The notes under the pieces were generated by a model, which ran no database searches, had not been told where the DNA came from, and worked only from the letters and a program-made list of their open reading frames with translations. Position numbers and translations under genes: made by a program. This document shows positions 1 to 7,734 of a DNA stretch of 64,000 nt, one piece after another. Within the stretch, counting starts at the first letter, position 1. Each line of letters opens with the position of its first letter. The DNA is from Kocuria subflava (GTDB lineage Bacteria > Actinomycetota > Actinomycetes > Actinomycetales > Micrococcaceae): NCBI RefSeq assembly GCF_012163155.1, contig NZ_JAAVUN010000009.1, forward strand, positions 1-64,000, in the 5' to 3' direction.

Positions 1-104
1 GCGCCCCCCCCCCCCGGGGCGCCCCCCCCACCCGCCCCCTCCTGCAGCCCCGCGGGGGGGGGGGCCCCACCCGAGTGCGGGCCCCCCCCCCCGTCGTCGT
101 GAGT
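1..104. other. Low-complexity C/G homopolymer stretch at the contig edge
   Basis: Long runs of C and G, including a run of about 14 C and a run of about 11 G, with no coding potential. This is unlike the rest of the window and resembles low-quality sequence at a contig end rather than biology. Read depth would settle it. Confidence 0.6.
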
Positions 105-128
105 CGGGGTGGTGTTGAGCTCAGATAC

Positions 129-620
129 TCAGCGGAAGTTCACGAACTGGAGGTCAACCTCCACGTCTGAGGACTTCAGCAGGTTGATGGTCTCCTGGAG
201 GTCATCGCGGGACTTGGAGGAGACGCGCAGTTCATCTCCCTGGATGATGGCCTTGACGGACTTGGGGGCTTCATCGCGGATGATCTTGGAGATCTTCTTG
301 GCCTGGTCCTGGGCAATGCCCTCCTTGATGGAGGACTCGATGCGGAACTCCTTGCCGGATGCGTAGGGCTCCCCGGCATCCAAGGACTTCAGGGAGATGC
401 CGCGCTTGACCAGCTTGGACTGGAAAACGTCCAGAACGGCTTCCGCCCGCTCTTGGGAGTTGGCCTTGATGAGGATCTTCTCCCCGGAGAAATCGATCTC
501 AGCGCCAACTCCCCGGAAGTCGTAACGCTGCGCAACTTCCTTCTGCGCCTGATTCAGGGCGTTGGAGACCTCCTGCTTGTCCACCTTGCTGACAACATCG
601 AACGTTGAGTCGCTGGCCAC
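129..620 (-). CDS. yajQ: YajQ family nucleotide-binding protein
   Basis: This 163-residue protein matches the YajQ family over its whole length and has the usual family size. It starts VASDSTFDVVSKVDKQEV and ends with DLQFVNFR. Family members have two ferredoxin-like domains; some bind cyclic di-GMP, others RNA or nucleotides, and the role in actinobacteria is not settled. The frame is open further upstream, but the GTG at 620 is chosen because a GGAG lies 8 nt before it and because the N-terminus then matches the family. It appears to be a single-gene unit reading out toward the contig edge. Confidence 0.9.
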   Translation of the reverse strand: MASDSTFDVVSKVDKQEVSNALNQAQKEVAQRYDFRGVGAEIDFSGEKILIKANSQERAEAVLDVFQSKLVKRGISLKSLDAGEPYASGKEFRIESSIKEGIAQDQAKKISKIIRDEAPKSVKAIIQGDELRVSSKSRDDLQETINLLKSSDVEVDLQFVNFR

Positions 621-689
621 GGGTTTTGCTCCTTTGTAGGGGGTCGGGGCCTGGTAGGTCCCGGGTTTCTCACCAGCCAGTCTAAAGGT

Positions 690-743
690 GTGATGGATTT
701 GTGATGAGAGTCTGAGGACTTCCGCAGACAGATCCGGCACACT
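690..743 (+). promoter_or_regulatory. Promoter and 11-bp-spaced repeat before the small secreted protein gene
   Basis: GTGATG occurs at 690 and again at 701, exactly 11 bp apart, as expected for an OmpR-type regulator site. It is followed by GATGAGAGTCT (703-713), also present before the glycosyltransferase operon at 8493. A -35-like AGGACT (715-720) and -10-like CACACT (738-743) are separated by 17 bp. The -10 ends 7 nt before the ATG at 751, so the message may be leaderless. Confidence 0.4.
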
Positions 744-750
744 GCATGAC

Positions 751-1125
751 ATGAGCGAATCGTCGTCAAAGGTGTCGCCGGATCTGCAGCGTCGCTCGCG
801 GATCGCCAGCGGTGTCTCACACCTGAACCGCCAAGCTGCCCGCACGGGCAAAGCTGCTGTTGGCACGGTCCTGGCTGCCGCCCTGCTCTCCGGAATGGGC
901 GCCTCACCGGCTGCCGCCTTGGAGACAACCGGCGAGCTGCCGGTGGTCAGTCCGGACCAAGGTGTCCTGTGGGACAACGCGCCGGTGGCCACAGAGCCAA
1001 CCGTTACGGAGCGGCTGGGCGGGGTCGCTGAAGAACTGGACCGCGCCGTCAGCCGCGGAGAAGTGACCTTGGACCAGGCCCTGGCGTTCTTCGCCCAGAT
1101 CCAGGCCCGGGCAATCGGTCAGTGA
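751..1125 (+). CDS. Small secreted protein of unknown function
   Basis: This 124-residue protein is not recognised. It has a basic N-terminus, a hydrophobic stretch at about residues 36-51 (AVGTVLAAALLSGMGAS) and an Ala-rich region with a likely signal-peptidase site after SPAAA near residue 56, so export is likely. The mature part is about 68 residues, acidic, with a predicted amphipathic helix at the C-terminus (VTERLGGVAEELDRAV). No cysteine lipobox is seen. It is divergent from yajQ. Its upstream region shares a motif with the glycosyltransferase operon promoter at 8.5 kb, so it may belong to the same regulon. The function is unknown. Confidence 0.6.
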   Translation: MSESSSKVSPDLQRRSRIASGVSHLNRQAARTGKAAVGTVLAAALLSGMGASPAAALETTGELPVVSPDQGVLWDNAPVATEPTVTERLGGVAEELDRAVSRGEVTLDQALAFFAQIQARAIGQ

Positions 1126-1134
1126 CCCACGGAT

Positions 1135-1163
1135 TTGGCCGATCGGCCGTGATTCAGTAGGGT
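1135..1163 (+). promoter_or_regulatory. Promoter of tRNA-Tyr
   Basis: -35 TTGGCC (1135-1140), a 17-bp spacer and -10 TAGGGT (1158-1163) lie 58 bp before the tRNA. Both hexamers are acceptable for the primary sigma factor of actinobacteria. Confidence 0.55.
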
Positions 1164-1221
1164 TGTACCGCTCCCGTCCAGGGGCACGTTTGACTCCACC
1201 CACGGTGGATCGAACGGACTC

Positions 1222-1303
1222 GGCAGATTACCCGAGCGGCCAAAGGGGGCTGACTGTAAATCAGCTGGCACTGCCTACGGGGGTTCGAATCCCTCATCTG
1301 CCA
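1222..1303 (+). tRNA. tRNA-Tyr (anticodon GTA)
   Basis: The acceptor stem GGCAGAT pairs with ATCTGCC (1296-1302), with A1303 as discriminator. The anticodon stem CTGAC(T) encloses GTA. A long variable arm makes it a class II tRNA, as expected for bacterial tRNA-Tyr. CCA is not encoded. Confidence 0.96.
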
Positions 1304-1305
1304 CA

Positions 1306-1338
1306 AAATCCCGGAACCACGCGGTTCCGGGATTTTTT
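1306..1338 (+). terminator. Rho-independent terminator of tRNA-Tyr
   Basis: Perfect 13-bp stem AAATCCCGGAACC (1306-1318) and its complement (1323-1335) with a 4-nt loop, followed by a T run. It begins 2 nt after the tRNA. Confidence 0.9.
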
Positions 1339-1367
1339 CTTGCTACTTCCACTTCTGGTGAACGCAC

Positions 1368-1396
1368 AAGACACCTCCACGCAGGGTCCGTAGGGT
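1368..1396 (+). promoter_or_regulatory. Promoter of trxA, possibly leaderless
   Basis: -35-like AAGACA (1368-1373), 17-bp spacer and -10 TAGGGT (1391-1396). The ATG at 1404 follows the -10 by 7 nt, so transcription may begin at or next to the start codon. Confidence 0.45.
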
Positions 1397-1403
1397 GGAG
1401 CGC

Positions 1404-1781
1404 ATGGCTACGGTTGAAATCACTCAGGAGAACCTGCAGGAAACCATCACCGGTAATGACATCGTCTTGCTGGACTGGTGGGCTGACTGGTGCGGTCCGT
1501 GCAAGCAGTTTGCACCCACCTTTGAGTCCGCCTCGGAGAAGAATCCGGAGATCGTCTTCGGCAAGGTGGACACGGAGGATCAGCAGGCGCTTGCCGCCTC
1601 CGCCCAGATCTCCTCCATCCCCACGCTCATGGCCTTCCGTGAGGGCATTCTGGTGTTCTCCCAGGCCGGTGCGCTGCCCGAATCCGCATTGGATCAGGTG
1701 GTTGAAGCCGTGAAGAACCTGGACATGGACGAGGTCCGCAAGCAGGTTGCCGAGCAGCAGGCCGGGGAAGCCCAGCAGTGA
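1404..1781 (+). CDS. trxA: Thioredoxin
   Basis: A 125-residue thioredoxin that reduces disulfides in cytoplasmic proteins. The redox site WCGPC is at about residues 29-33 in the context DWWADWCGPCKQ, and the cis-proline loop SIPT follows at about residues 74-77. The C-terminus carries an acidic and Gln-rich extension (KQVAEQQAGEAQQ) beyond the classical fold. The ATG at 1404 is preferred over the in-frame upstream codon at 1395 because it gives the canonical N-terminus. It lies between the tRNA-Tyr terminator and a strong bidirectional hairpin, so it is monocistronic. No thioredoxin reductase is adjacent. Confidence 0.95.
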   Translation: MATVEITQENLQETITGNDIVLLDWWADWCGPCKQFAPTFESASEKNPEIVFGKVDTEDQQALAASAQISSIPTLMAFREGILVFSQAGALPESALDQVVEAVKNLDMDEVRKQVAEQQAGEAQQ

Positions 1782-1800
1782 TGCGCTGAGAACGCAAACA

Positions 1801-1837
1801 ACACGTGGGGCGGGTCCGATGGACCCGCCCCACGTGT
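1801..1837. terminator. Bidirectional hairpin between trxA and the VIT gene
   Basis: Perfect 17-bp inverted repeat starting ACACGTGGGGCGGG, arms 1801-1817 and 1821-1837, with a 3-nt loop and no long T run. Being symmetric and between convergent genes, it can serve both. Confidence 0.75.
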
Positions 1838-1849
1838 GTTGATGTGGGC

Positions 1850-2629
1850 TCAGCCGACTGCTCCGGTGCCCAGCATGGAGCCGATGGCGAAAGTGGCAGC
1901 CAGAGCCAGCGCGCCGCCGATCACCAGGCGAAGTGCTGCCCGCATGCGGTGAGGGGAGCCACCCAGCAGTGCCCCCAGCCACCCCGTGATGGCCAACGCC
2001 ACCAAGACCACGCCGAAGGTGAGGGGAATCGCGATTCCCGCAGGCGGGAGCAAGATGGCCAGAATCGGCAGCATGGCCCCGGCCACAAAGGCCAGGGCGG
2101 AGGCGATGGCAGCGCCCATGGGGGAGGGGATGTCGTCCTCGTCGATCCCCAGCTCAAAGGACAAATGGGCCTTGAGGGCGTTGTGTTTGGTCAGATCAAC
2201 TGCAGCAGCACGAGCAATGTTGGGTGACATTCCCCGTTCCTCAAGAATCTCCACCAGCTCTTCAAGCTCTTGTTCCGGCATTTCTTCAAGTTCCCGCGTC
2301 TCCAATTCGATCAGAGCCTTCTGGGAGTCTTTTTGGGAGGAGACGGACACGTATTCGCCCAGGGCCATGGACAGGGCGCCTGCGGAGAGAGCTGCGGCAG
2401 CCACCAGGAAGATGGCTCCACGATCGGCCGAGGCTCCGGCCACCCCCACCACAGTGGCTGCCACGGACACAATGCCGTCATTGGCACCCAGCACGGCAGC
2501 ACGCAGCTTGTTCAGGCGCTCGCTGTAGTTTCCACTCTGGGGTTCGATGTGCACTCGCTGCTGACGAGTTCGGAAAATGTCCGGGCTGGTGTCCGGAGTT
2601 CTGGTTTTTGCGGCGTTCATGGAATGCAT
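1850..2629 (-). CDS. VIT1/CCC1 family Fe2+/Mn2+ transporter
   Basis: This 259-residue membrane protein matches the VIT1/CCC1 family, which moves iron or manganese across membranes. Family hallmarks are the N-terminal GANDGIVSVAATVVGVAGA segment (TM1), a second TM with ALSMALGEYVSVSSQKDS, a long acidic cytosolic loop rich in Glu (ELETRELEEMPEQELEEL) that binds metal in the family, and three C-terminal hydrophobic segments. The ATG at 2629 is chosen with an AGG about 6 nt upstream; ATG 2620 and GTG 2650 are alternatives. The AlkA-like gene lies 92 bp upstream on the same strand, so co-transcription is possible. The direction of transport is not evident. Confidence 0.88.
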   Translation of the reverse strand: MHSMNAAKTRTPDTSPDIFRTRQQRVHIEPQSGNYSERLNKLRAAVLGANDGIVSVAATVVGVAGASADRGAIFLVAAAALSAGALSMALGEYVSVSSQKDSQKALIELETRELEEMPEQELEELVEILEERGMSPNIARAAAVDLTKHNALKAHLSFELGIDEDDIPSPMGAAIASALAFVAGAMLPILAILLPPAGIAIPLTFGVVLVALAITGWLGALLGGSPHRMRAALRLVIGGALALAATFAIGSMLGTGAVG

Positions 2630-2721
2630 TAAACGCCTGTCCGTGAACACTTTCCAGGCAGGAAAGGCTGTGCTTACTTTTGGCAGCTTCCGGGCGGCTC
2701 AAAGAAAAGGAAAGCCTCACC

Positions 2722-3678
2722 TCATTTGTGGCGGTGATCCTCAGGGGTCAGTCGAGGTCCCTTGGCCTGGGAACGCCATCCTGAGGCGTACATCAGCCGC
2801 ACGGCTCGCTGCCGATTGCCTCGCCACGGCTCCAGCAACTCCATCATGCGGGAATCATCCCCGCGGTGCCCGTCAAAGAACTCCGTGACGTGATGGGCCA
2901 GGTGATAGTCGTAGATGCTCACCGAATCGGGGTCACCGTGGGTGATCTGCAGGGTTTCGGCAATGGTCCAGGGCCCCACACCCTTCAGTGATGCCAAGGC
3001 GCGGCTCAGATTATTATCCAGCGGAGCACGGTTCCAGCGGTTGAGGCCCGAAGCCCGTGCCACCACTGCCTGCACAGTGGCTGCTCGGGCTGGATCAACT
3101 CCGGCGCGGTGCCAGGCCCAGGACGGGATGGATCGGATGGTTTCCGGGGCGGGAAACACTCGCATCCCGCTGGGGGCCGGCCCGGGAGCCGGATCTCCGT
3201 GAGATCGGCTCAACCACCGCTGGGCACGCACGGCCTCCCCGCCGGTGACTTTCTGCTCCAGGACCGTACACACCAGCGTGTCCACCAGACGCCCGGTGGC
3301 GATCAGCCGTACGCCCGGGTGCTCGCGGTGAGCGCGACGCCAGGATGCAGGCAACTGCTCCCAGGACGGGGATGAGGTGAAGACATCCCAACTGTCCGCC
3401 TCGCCGGTCCACAGCGGAGCCTCCTGCAGAAACGCCTGTGCACCCGGGCCCCACGCATGGACCGCAATGTCTCTGTGCAACGTCGGGCCTGGGCCCACAC
3501 GGGCGAACCGGGCCGTCACCGGAGCTGAACCGACGCGGGTGGTGACCCACACGGCGTCGTCGTCCGTGATGCGTGCTGTGGGATGGGTGGTGCCACGGGT
3601 CAGCCCCCGCATGGTGGCACGCAGATTCACCGGGGTGGACGGGGTCCACCGGAGGTGAGCGGGGTTCTGCTGGGCCAT
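2722..3678 (-). CDS. AlkA-like DNA-3-methyladenine glycosylase (HhH-GPD family)
   Basis: A 318-residue base-excision repair glycosylase. The helix-hairpin-helix is LKGVGPWTIAETLQITHGD at about residues 218-236, followed by SIYDYHLAHHV whose Asp fits the catalytic position of the HhH-GPD fold. An N-terminal AlkA-like half precedes it. It probably removes alkylated purines from DNA. It is not fused to an Ada domain and no ada or ogt gene is adjacent. The start is an ATG giving MAQQNPAHLRW; no clear ribosome binding site is seen. It may be co-transcribed with the VIT transporter gene. Confidence 0.82.
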   Translation of the reverse strand: MAQQNPAHLRWTPSTPVNLRATMRGLTRGTTHPTARITDDDAVWVTTRVGSAPVTARFARVGPGPTLHRDIAVHAWGPGAQAFLQEAPLWTGEADSWDVFTSSPSWEQLPASWRRAHREHPGVRLIATGRLVDTLVCTVLEQKVTGGEAVRAQRWLSRSHGDPAPGPAPSGMRVFPAPETIRSIPSWAWHRAGVDPARAATVQAVVARASGLNRWNRAPLDNNLSRALASLKGVGPWTIAETLQITHGDPDSVSIYDYHLAHHVTEFFDGHRGDDSRMMELLEPWRGNRQRAVRLMYASGWRSQAKGPRLTPEDHRHK

Positions 3679-4078
3679 GCGGACATTTTTGCACCCGGGG
3701 CCGACGCCGCCGTAGGCGACATCAGCCCAAGGGCGCAGCCGTGGTCAGTGGTGAAATGCGCGGTGTGCGTGGTCACCATCCGTACCCACGCCGGTGCCCC
3801 TGAGATAGGGTGGGGGTATTCATTCCGGTCCATTCCCTGGATCTTCTTGGCTCAACGGCACACCCGTCCCTGTGTGTGGATGTGGTGGCCTGCGGTCCAT
3901 TCACTCAAGTTCTGCCGCCTCTGACCAGCTGTGATGCTGAAGCGTTGTGCGGCTCATGACGTTCGAACTCCCGATTGCGGGTGGTTCATGTTGGGGAGCA
4001 CCGGAGCCACAAGAGCACCGCACCCATCCCTCAAGGAATGGGTGAATCGTGCCCTGAGACCGTAGGGAGCCCCCTGAC
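3679..4078 (+). promoter_or_regulatory. 400-bp region before the DEAD-box helicase gene: long leader with hairpin and possible uORF
   Basis: A -10-like TAGGGT at 3806-3811 would give a leader of about 260 nt. A 25-codon open frame with ATG at 3988 ends at a TAG at 4063-4065, 13 nt before the helicase start. A hairpin (CACCCAT at 4021 pairing with ATGGGTG ending at 4044) lies inside it. The helicase ribosome binding site AGGGAG is at 4064-4069. Long leaders are common for cold-shock RNA helicases; regulation here is inference. Confidence 0.35.
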
Positions 4079-6019
4079 ATGACCGAATTCACACCCAACG
4101 AATCCCAACTTGAGACCGAACAGGACCTGCAGGAAGCTCAGTCGGGCCACCAGCAGGAAGCTGCTGCAGCGGAACCGGCCGGTCCCACCTTTGCCGACCT
4201 CGGTATTGACGGCTGCGTGTTGGCCGCACTGGAAAACATCGGGTACGAAAAGCCCTCACCCATCCAGGAAGCCACCATCCCTCTGCTGCTGCAGGGCCGC
4301 GACGTGGTGGGCCTGGCCCAGACCGGCACCGGCAAGACCGCGGCCTTTGCCGTGCCCGCGCTGTCCCGCCTGGCCGAACTGGCAGACCTCAACGGTCCCA
4401 GCTCCACCACCAAGGTCCTGGTGCTGGCACCCACCCGCGAACTTGCCTTGCAGGTTGCTGAAGCCTTCAGCTCTTACGCCGTGAACCTGGAGGACTTCAC
4501 CGTGCTGCCGGTCTACGGCGGCTCCTCCTACGGGCCCCAGCTGGGTGGTCTGCGCCGTGGCGCCCAGGTTGTGGTGGGTACGCCTGGCCGTGTGATCGAC
4601 CACCTCAAGCGCGGATCCCTGCAGCTGGAAGACCTCCAGTACGTGGTGCTGGATGAGGCTGACGAAATGCTGCGCATGGGCTTTGCCGAGGACGTGGAGA
4701 CCATCCTGTCCCAGACCCCGGAGGAGAAGCAGGTTGCCCTGTTCTCCGCCACCATGCCGCCTGCCATCCGCAAGATTGCCCAGAAGTATCTGCGCAATCC
4801 GGAAGAGGTCACGGTCAAGGCCAAGACCACCACGGCCAAGAACATTCGCCAGCGCTACCTTCAGGTCATGGGCCCCCACAAACTGGAGGCCATGACCCGG
4901 TTGCTGGAAGTCGAGGAGCACGACGGCATCATCGTGTTCGTGCGCACCAAGGCCGCCACGGAGGAAGTGGCCGAGAAGCTGCGCGCTCGCGGTCACGCCG
5001 CAGCCGCCATCAACGGTGACATCCCGCAGCAACTGCGCGAGAAGACCGTCGACCAGCTGCGCGAGGGCAAGATCGACATCCTGGTCGCCACCGACGTCGC
5101 CGCCCGCGGCCTGGACGTCGAGCGCATCTCCCTGGTGGTCAACTACGACATCCCCCACGACACCGAGTCCTACGTTCACCGCATCGGCCGCACGGGCCGT
5201 GCCGGGCGCACCGGGGACGCCGTGTTGTTCATGACCCCGCGGGAGAAGTACCTGCTGCGGGCCATTGAGCGCACCACGCGTCAGCCCGTGGAGCAGATGC
5301 CCATGCCCACGGTCGACGACGTCAACGCCACCAGGCGCCAGACCTTTGCCCAGGGCATCACCGATGCCATCGAGGGTGAGGACCTGGGCTTGTTCCGGGA
5401 CCTGGTGGACTCCTACGTGGCTGAACATGACGTCGACCCCGTCGAGGTGGCTGCAGCACTTGCCGTGATCGCTCAGGACGGACGCCCGTTCTTTGCCGAG
5501 GAACTGCCGGAGCTGTCCAAGCGCAAGGACCGCGAGCGTCGTCGTGACGACCGCGACGGCGAGTCCGGTGGCCGCAACCGGGCGCCGCGTTCCGAGGAGG
5601 GCAAGGCCACGTACTGGATGGCCGTGGGGCACAAGCACCGCGCTGCCCCCGGGGCGATCGTGGGTGCCTTGACCAACGAAGGCGGATTGGACGGCAGCGA
5701 CATCGGCGCCATTGAAATCCGTCCGTCCTTCACCCTGGTGGGGCTACCTGATGACCTTTCCCGTGATGACCTCAAGCGTCTGGGCGAGATCAAGATCAAC
5801 GGGCAGAGCCTGGACATCCGCATGGATCGTGGCCCCAAGGGCGGCGGCGGTTCCGGTGCGGGCCGTCCGCGCGGCGGTGGCTACGGTGACCGTCCCCCGC
5901 GTTCTGGTGGCCGCGGCCCCAAGGGCAAGCAGAGCTTCCGCGGCAATGACCGTTTTGGCGGTGACCGCTTTGGCGAGGGCCGTGACAAGCGCAAGCCCAA
6001 GTTCAAGAAGAACTACTGA
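4079..6019 (+). CDS. deaD: DEAD-box ATP-dependent RNA helicase (DeaD/CsdA type)
   Basis: A 646-residue RNA helicase. It has the Q motif around PSPIQ, motif I AQTGTGKTAA near residue 80, PTRELA, TPGRVID, motif II VLDEADEML near residue 190, SAT, and motif VI HRIGRTGRAGRTG near residue 367. A DbpA-like RNA-binding fold follows (about 520-580), then a Gly/Arg-rich basic tail (GGGGSGAGRPRGGGYGDR) ending KPKFKKNY. This architecture matches DeaD/CsdA, which remodels structured RNA and helps ribosome assembly at low temperature. The N-terminus has a 35-residue acidic Gln-rich lead. It is monocistronic with a long leader upstream and an inverted repeat downstream. Confidence 0.93.
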   Translation: MTEFTPNESQLETEQDLQEAQSGHQQEAAAAEPAGPTFADLGIDGCVLAALENIGYEKPSPIQEATIPLLLQGRDVVGLAQTGTGKTAAFAVPALSRLAELADLNGPSSTTKVLVLAPTRELALQVAEAFSSYAVNLEDFTVLPVYGGSSYGPQLGGLRRGAQVVVGTPGRVIDHLKRGSLQLEDLQYVVLDEADEMLRMGFAEDVETILSQTPEEKQVALFSATMPPAIRKIAQKYLRNPEEVTVKAKTTTAKNIRQRYLQVMGPHKLEAMTRLLEVEEHDGIIVFVRTKAATEEVAEKLRARGHAAAAINGDIPQQLREKTVDQLREGKIDILVATDVAARGLDVERISLVVNYDIPHDTESYVHRIGRTGRAGRTGDAVLFMTPREKYLLRAIERTTRQPVEQMPMPTVDDVNATRRQTFAQGITDAIEGEDLGLFRDLVDSYVAEHDVDPVEVAAALAVIAQDGRPFFAEELPELSKRKDRERRRDDRDGESGGRNRAPRSEEGKATYWMAVGHKHRAAPGAIVGALTNEGGLDGSDIGAIEIRPSFTLVGLPDDLSRDDLKRLGEIKINGQSLDIRMDRGPKGGGGSGAGRPRGGGYGDRPPRSGGRGPKGKQSFRGNDRFGGDRFGEGRDKRKPKFKKNY

Positions 6020-6053
6020 GCCCGGGGTCCTCTGAGCAGGACCTGAGGGCAGC

Positions 6054-6123
6054 ATGAAGCCGCCTGTTCGGCAGTGATCCAGGGATTTTACGCCCCGGTG
6101 CAGCTGCTGACAGGCGGCTTCAT
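6054..6123 (+). terminator. Long-loop inverted repeat after deaD
   Basis: ATGAAGCCGCCTGT (6054-6067) is exactly complementary to 6110-6123, with a 42-nt loop and no T run. It may end the deaD transcript. Its right arm reaches into the promoter of the kinase gene. Confidence 0.5.
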
Positions 6124-6134
6124 ACTTGTCTCAT
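6119..6134 (+). promoter_or_regulatory. Kinase promoter with TTCAT-N6-CTCAT repeat
   Basis: TTCAT (6119-6123) and CTCAT (6130-6134) are 11 bp apart, the spacing of tandem OmpR-family half-sites. The -10-like CATACT (6121-6126) ends 6 nt before the ATG at 6133. The same repeat occurs before the glycosyltransferase operon and before the Trp/Asp-tail gene, suggesting autoregulation by the adjacent response regulator. Confidence 0.45.
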
Positions 6135-7719
6135 GACTCGCCAGTACGCTGGCCGTATGGCTGCGCCAGGCTGGTTGACGCGATGGACCACGGTGCGGGC
6201 GGGGCTTCAGTCCGTCCGTGCCCGTGTGCTGGCCGCCACCATCATCTGCATGGCGCTGACCCTGACCCTGGTGGGTGGAGTGACCCACTATCTCCGCCTG
6301 CTGGACCTTGATGAACAAATCCAGGGGGACATCGAGCAGGAGGTCAGTCAACTCCAACGCCTGGCCGAGCGTGGTCCGTTGGGGCCGGAGACCACTGTCC
6401 CGGAAGGCCCCGGCCCCGTGGAGGGTGAGCCGTTCCAGGACGTCGATCAACTGCTCTACACCTACATGACCACTACGGTTCCGGGTGAGTACGAGAACTT
6501 CATGGTCATCCTGGACGGACAGCCCGCCTACGAATATTTGGGGGAGTCCCGCTTCCAATTGGACCACCCGGAACGCATCCGCGCGGTCCAGGACCGAGCC
6601 CAGGCGCGGCAGACCGTGATCTTTGACCACCAGATGGACGGGGAGAACCTGCGGCTGGGAGTCATTGACGTTTCCCTGCCCACCGATGACCGCACGGCCT
6701 ATCTGGTCATCGGGACCGACCGGGGTGCCCAGCGGGAACTCATCTACGAATCCTTGTGGCGTTATCTGGGCATCTCCGCAGTGATGCTGGTGCTGGGAAG
6801 TCTGATCGCGTTCTTCCTGGTGGGTAGGGTCACCGCCCCCATCACGCGGCTGCGGGAGGCTGCGCAGAAGATCACCGTGGACGACCTCACCCAGCGCGTC
6901 CCGGTGGCCCAGGAGGACTCCGACGTCGGTCAATTGGCCCGTCACTTCAACTACATGCTGGACCGCATTGAAGACGGCTTTGACCAGCAGCGGCAGTTCT
7001 TGGACGACGCCGCCCACGAGCTGCGAACGCCGCTGACCATCCTGCACGGCAACCTGGAGCTCATGGATGCCGATGACCCCGGGGACGTGGAGGAGACCCG
7101 GGCCATGCTGCTGGATGAGATCGAGCGCATGAATCGCCTGGTGGAGGATCTGTTGCTGCTGGCCAAGTCCCAGCGCGCAGACTTCATCCGGGCCGAGTCG
7201 GTCAACGTCTGGGAGTTCCTGGAAGCCACCATGGAACGTCTGCCGGCGTTGGGGCAGCGTGACTGGCGGCTGGAAGGTGCTGCCGGCGGACGGGCAGTGG
7301 CCGACCGACAGCGTCTGACACAGGCCGTGGTGCAGTTGGCGGCCAATGCCGTGAAGTTCTCCCAAGAGGGGGATGTGATCGCTCTGGGCGCGGCCTGGTC
7401 TGCGGCTCCCGACGACGTCCTGGCCGCCACCGGGGCAACCTCCCGTCGCTTCTTGGAGCTGTGGGTGCGTGATACGGGCATGGGGATCAAACCGGAGGAC
7501 CAGAAACGCATCTTCGAGCGATTTGGTCGCGCGGAGGCCGGGCGCTCGGTGGAGGGCTCCGGGTTGGGGCTTGCGATCGTGACCGCCATTGCCGAGGGCC
7601 ACGGTGGTGTGGTCAGGCTGCGGTCCCACCCGGGGCGCGGCTCGACTTTCACATTGTGGTTGCCCGAACGGCCGCCGTCGGAATCCGACCGCGCCGTGGC
7701 AGGTAGCGCAGAGAACTGA
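6133..7719 (+). CDS. Sensor histidine kinase
   Basis: A 528-residue membrane sensor kinase. TM1 is at about residues 32-54, an extracellular sensor region of about 155 residues follows, TM2 is at about 211-232 and a HAMP linker starts with GRVTAPITRLREA. The HisKA box DDAAHELRTPLT has the phospho-acceptor His near residue 295. The N box (VQLAANAVKFSQ), G1 (WVRDTGMGIKPED) and G2 (VEGSGLGLAIV) are intact, so it should be active. The ATG at 6133 has no ribosome binding site and may be leaderless; ATG 6157 is an alternative. It is co-transcribed with the response regulator 15 nt downstream. The signal is unknown. Confidence 0.93.
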   Translation: MTRQYAGRMAAPGWLTRWTTVRAGLQSVRARVLAATIICMALTLTLVGGVTHYLRLLDLDEQIQGDIEQEVSQLQRLAERGPLGPETTVPEGPGPVEGEPFQDVDQLLYTYMTTTVPGEYENFMVILDGQPAYEYLGESRFQLDHPERIRAVQDRAQARQTVIFDHQMDGENLRLGVIDVSLPTDDRTAYLVIGTDRGAQRELIYESLWRYLGISAVMLVLGSLIAFFLVGRVTAPITRLREAAQKITVDDLTQRVPVAQEDSDVGQLARHFNYMLDRIEDGFDQQRQFLDDAAHELRTPLTILHGNLELMDADDPGDVEETRAMLLDEIERMNRLVEDLLLLAKSQRADFIRAESVNVWEFLEATMERLPALGQRDWRLEGAAGGRAVADRQRLTQAVVQLAANAVKFSQEGDVIALGAAWSAAPDDVLAATGATSRRFLELWVRDTGMGIKPEDQKRIFERFGRAEAGRSVEGSGLGLAIVTAIAEGHGGVVRLRSHPGRGSTFTLWLPERPPSESDRAVAGSAEN

Positions 7720-7734
7720 ACGAAAGGACCAGCA

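Noticed and set aside
4256-5638. 460-residue antisense open frame opposite deaD
   Set aside because: It is complementary to a well-supported helicase gene, has no family signature and reflects codon bias of high-GC DNA.
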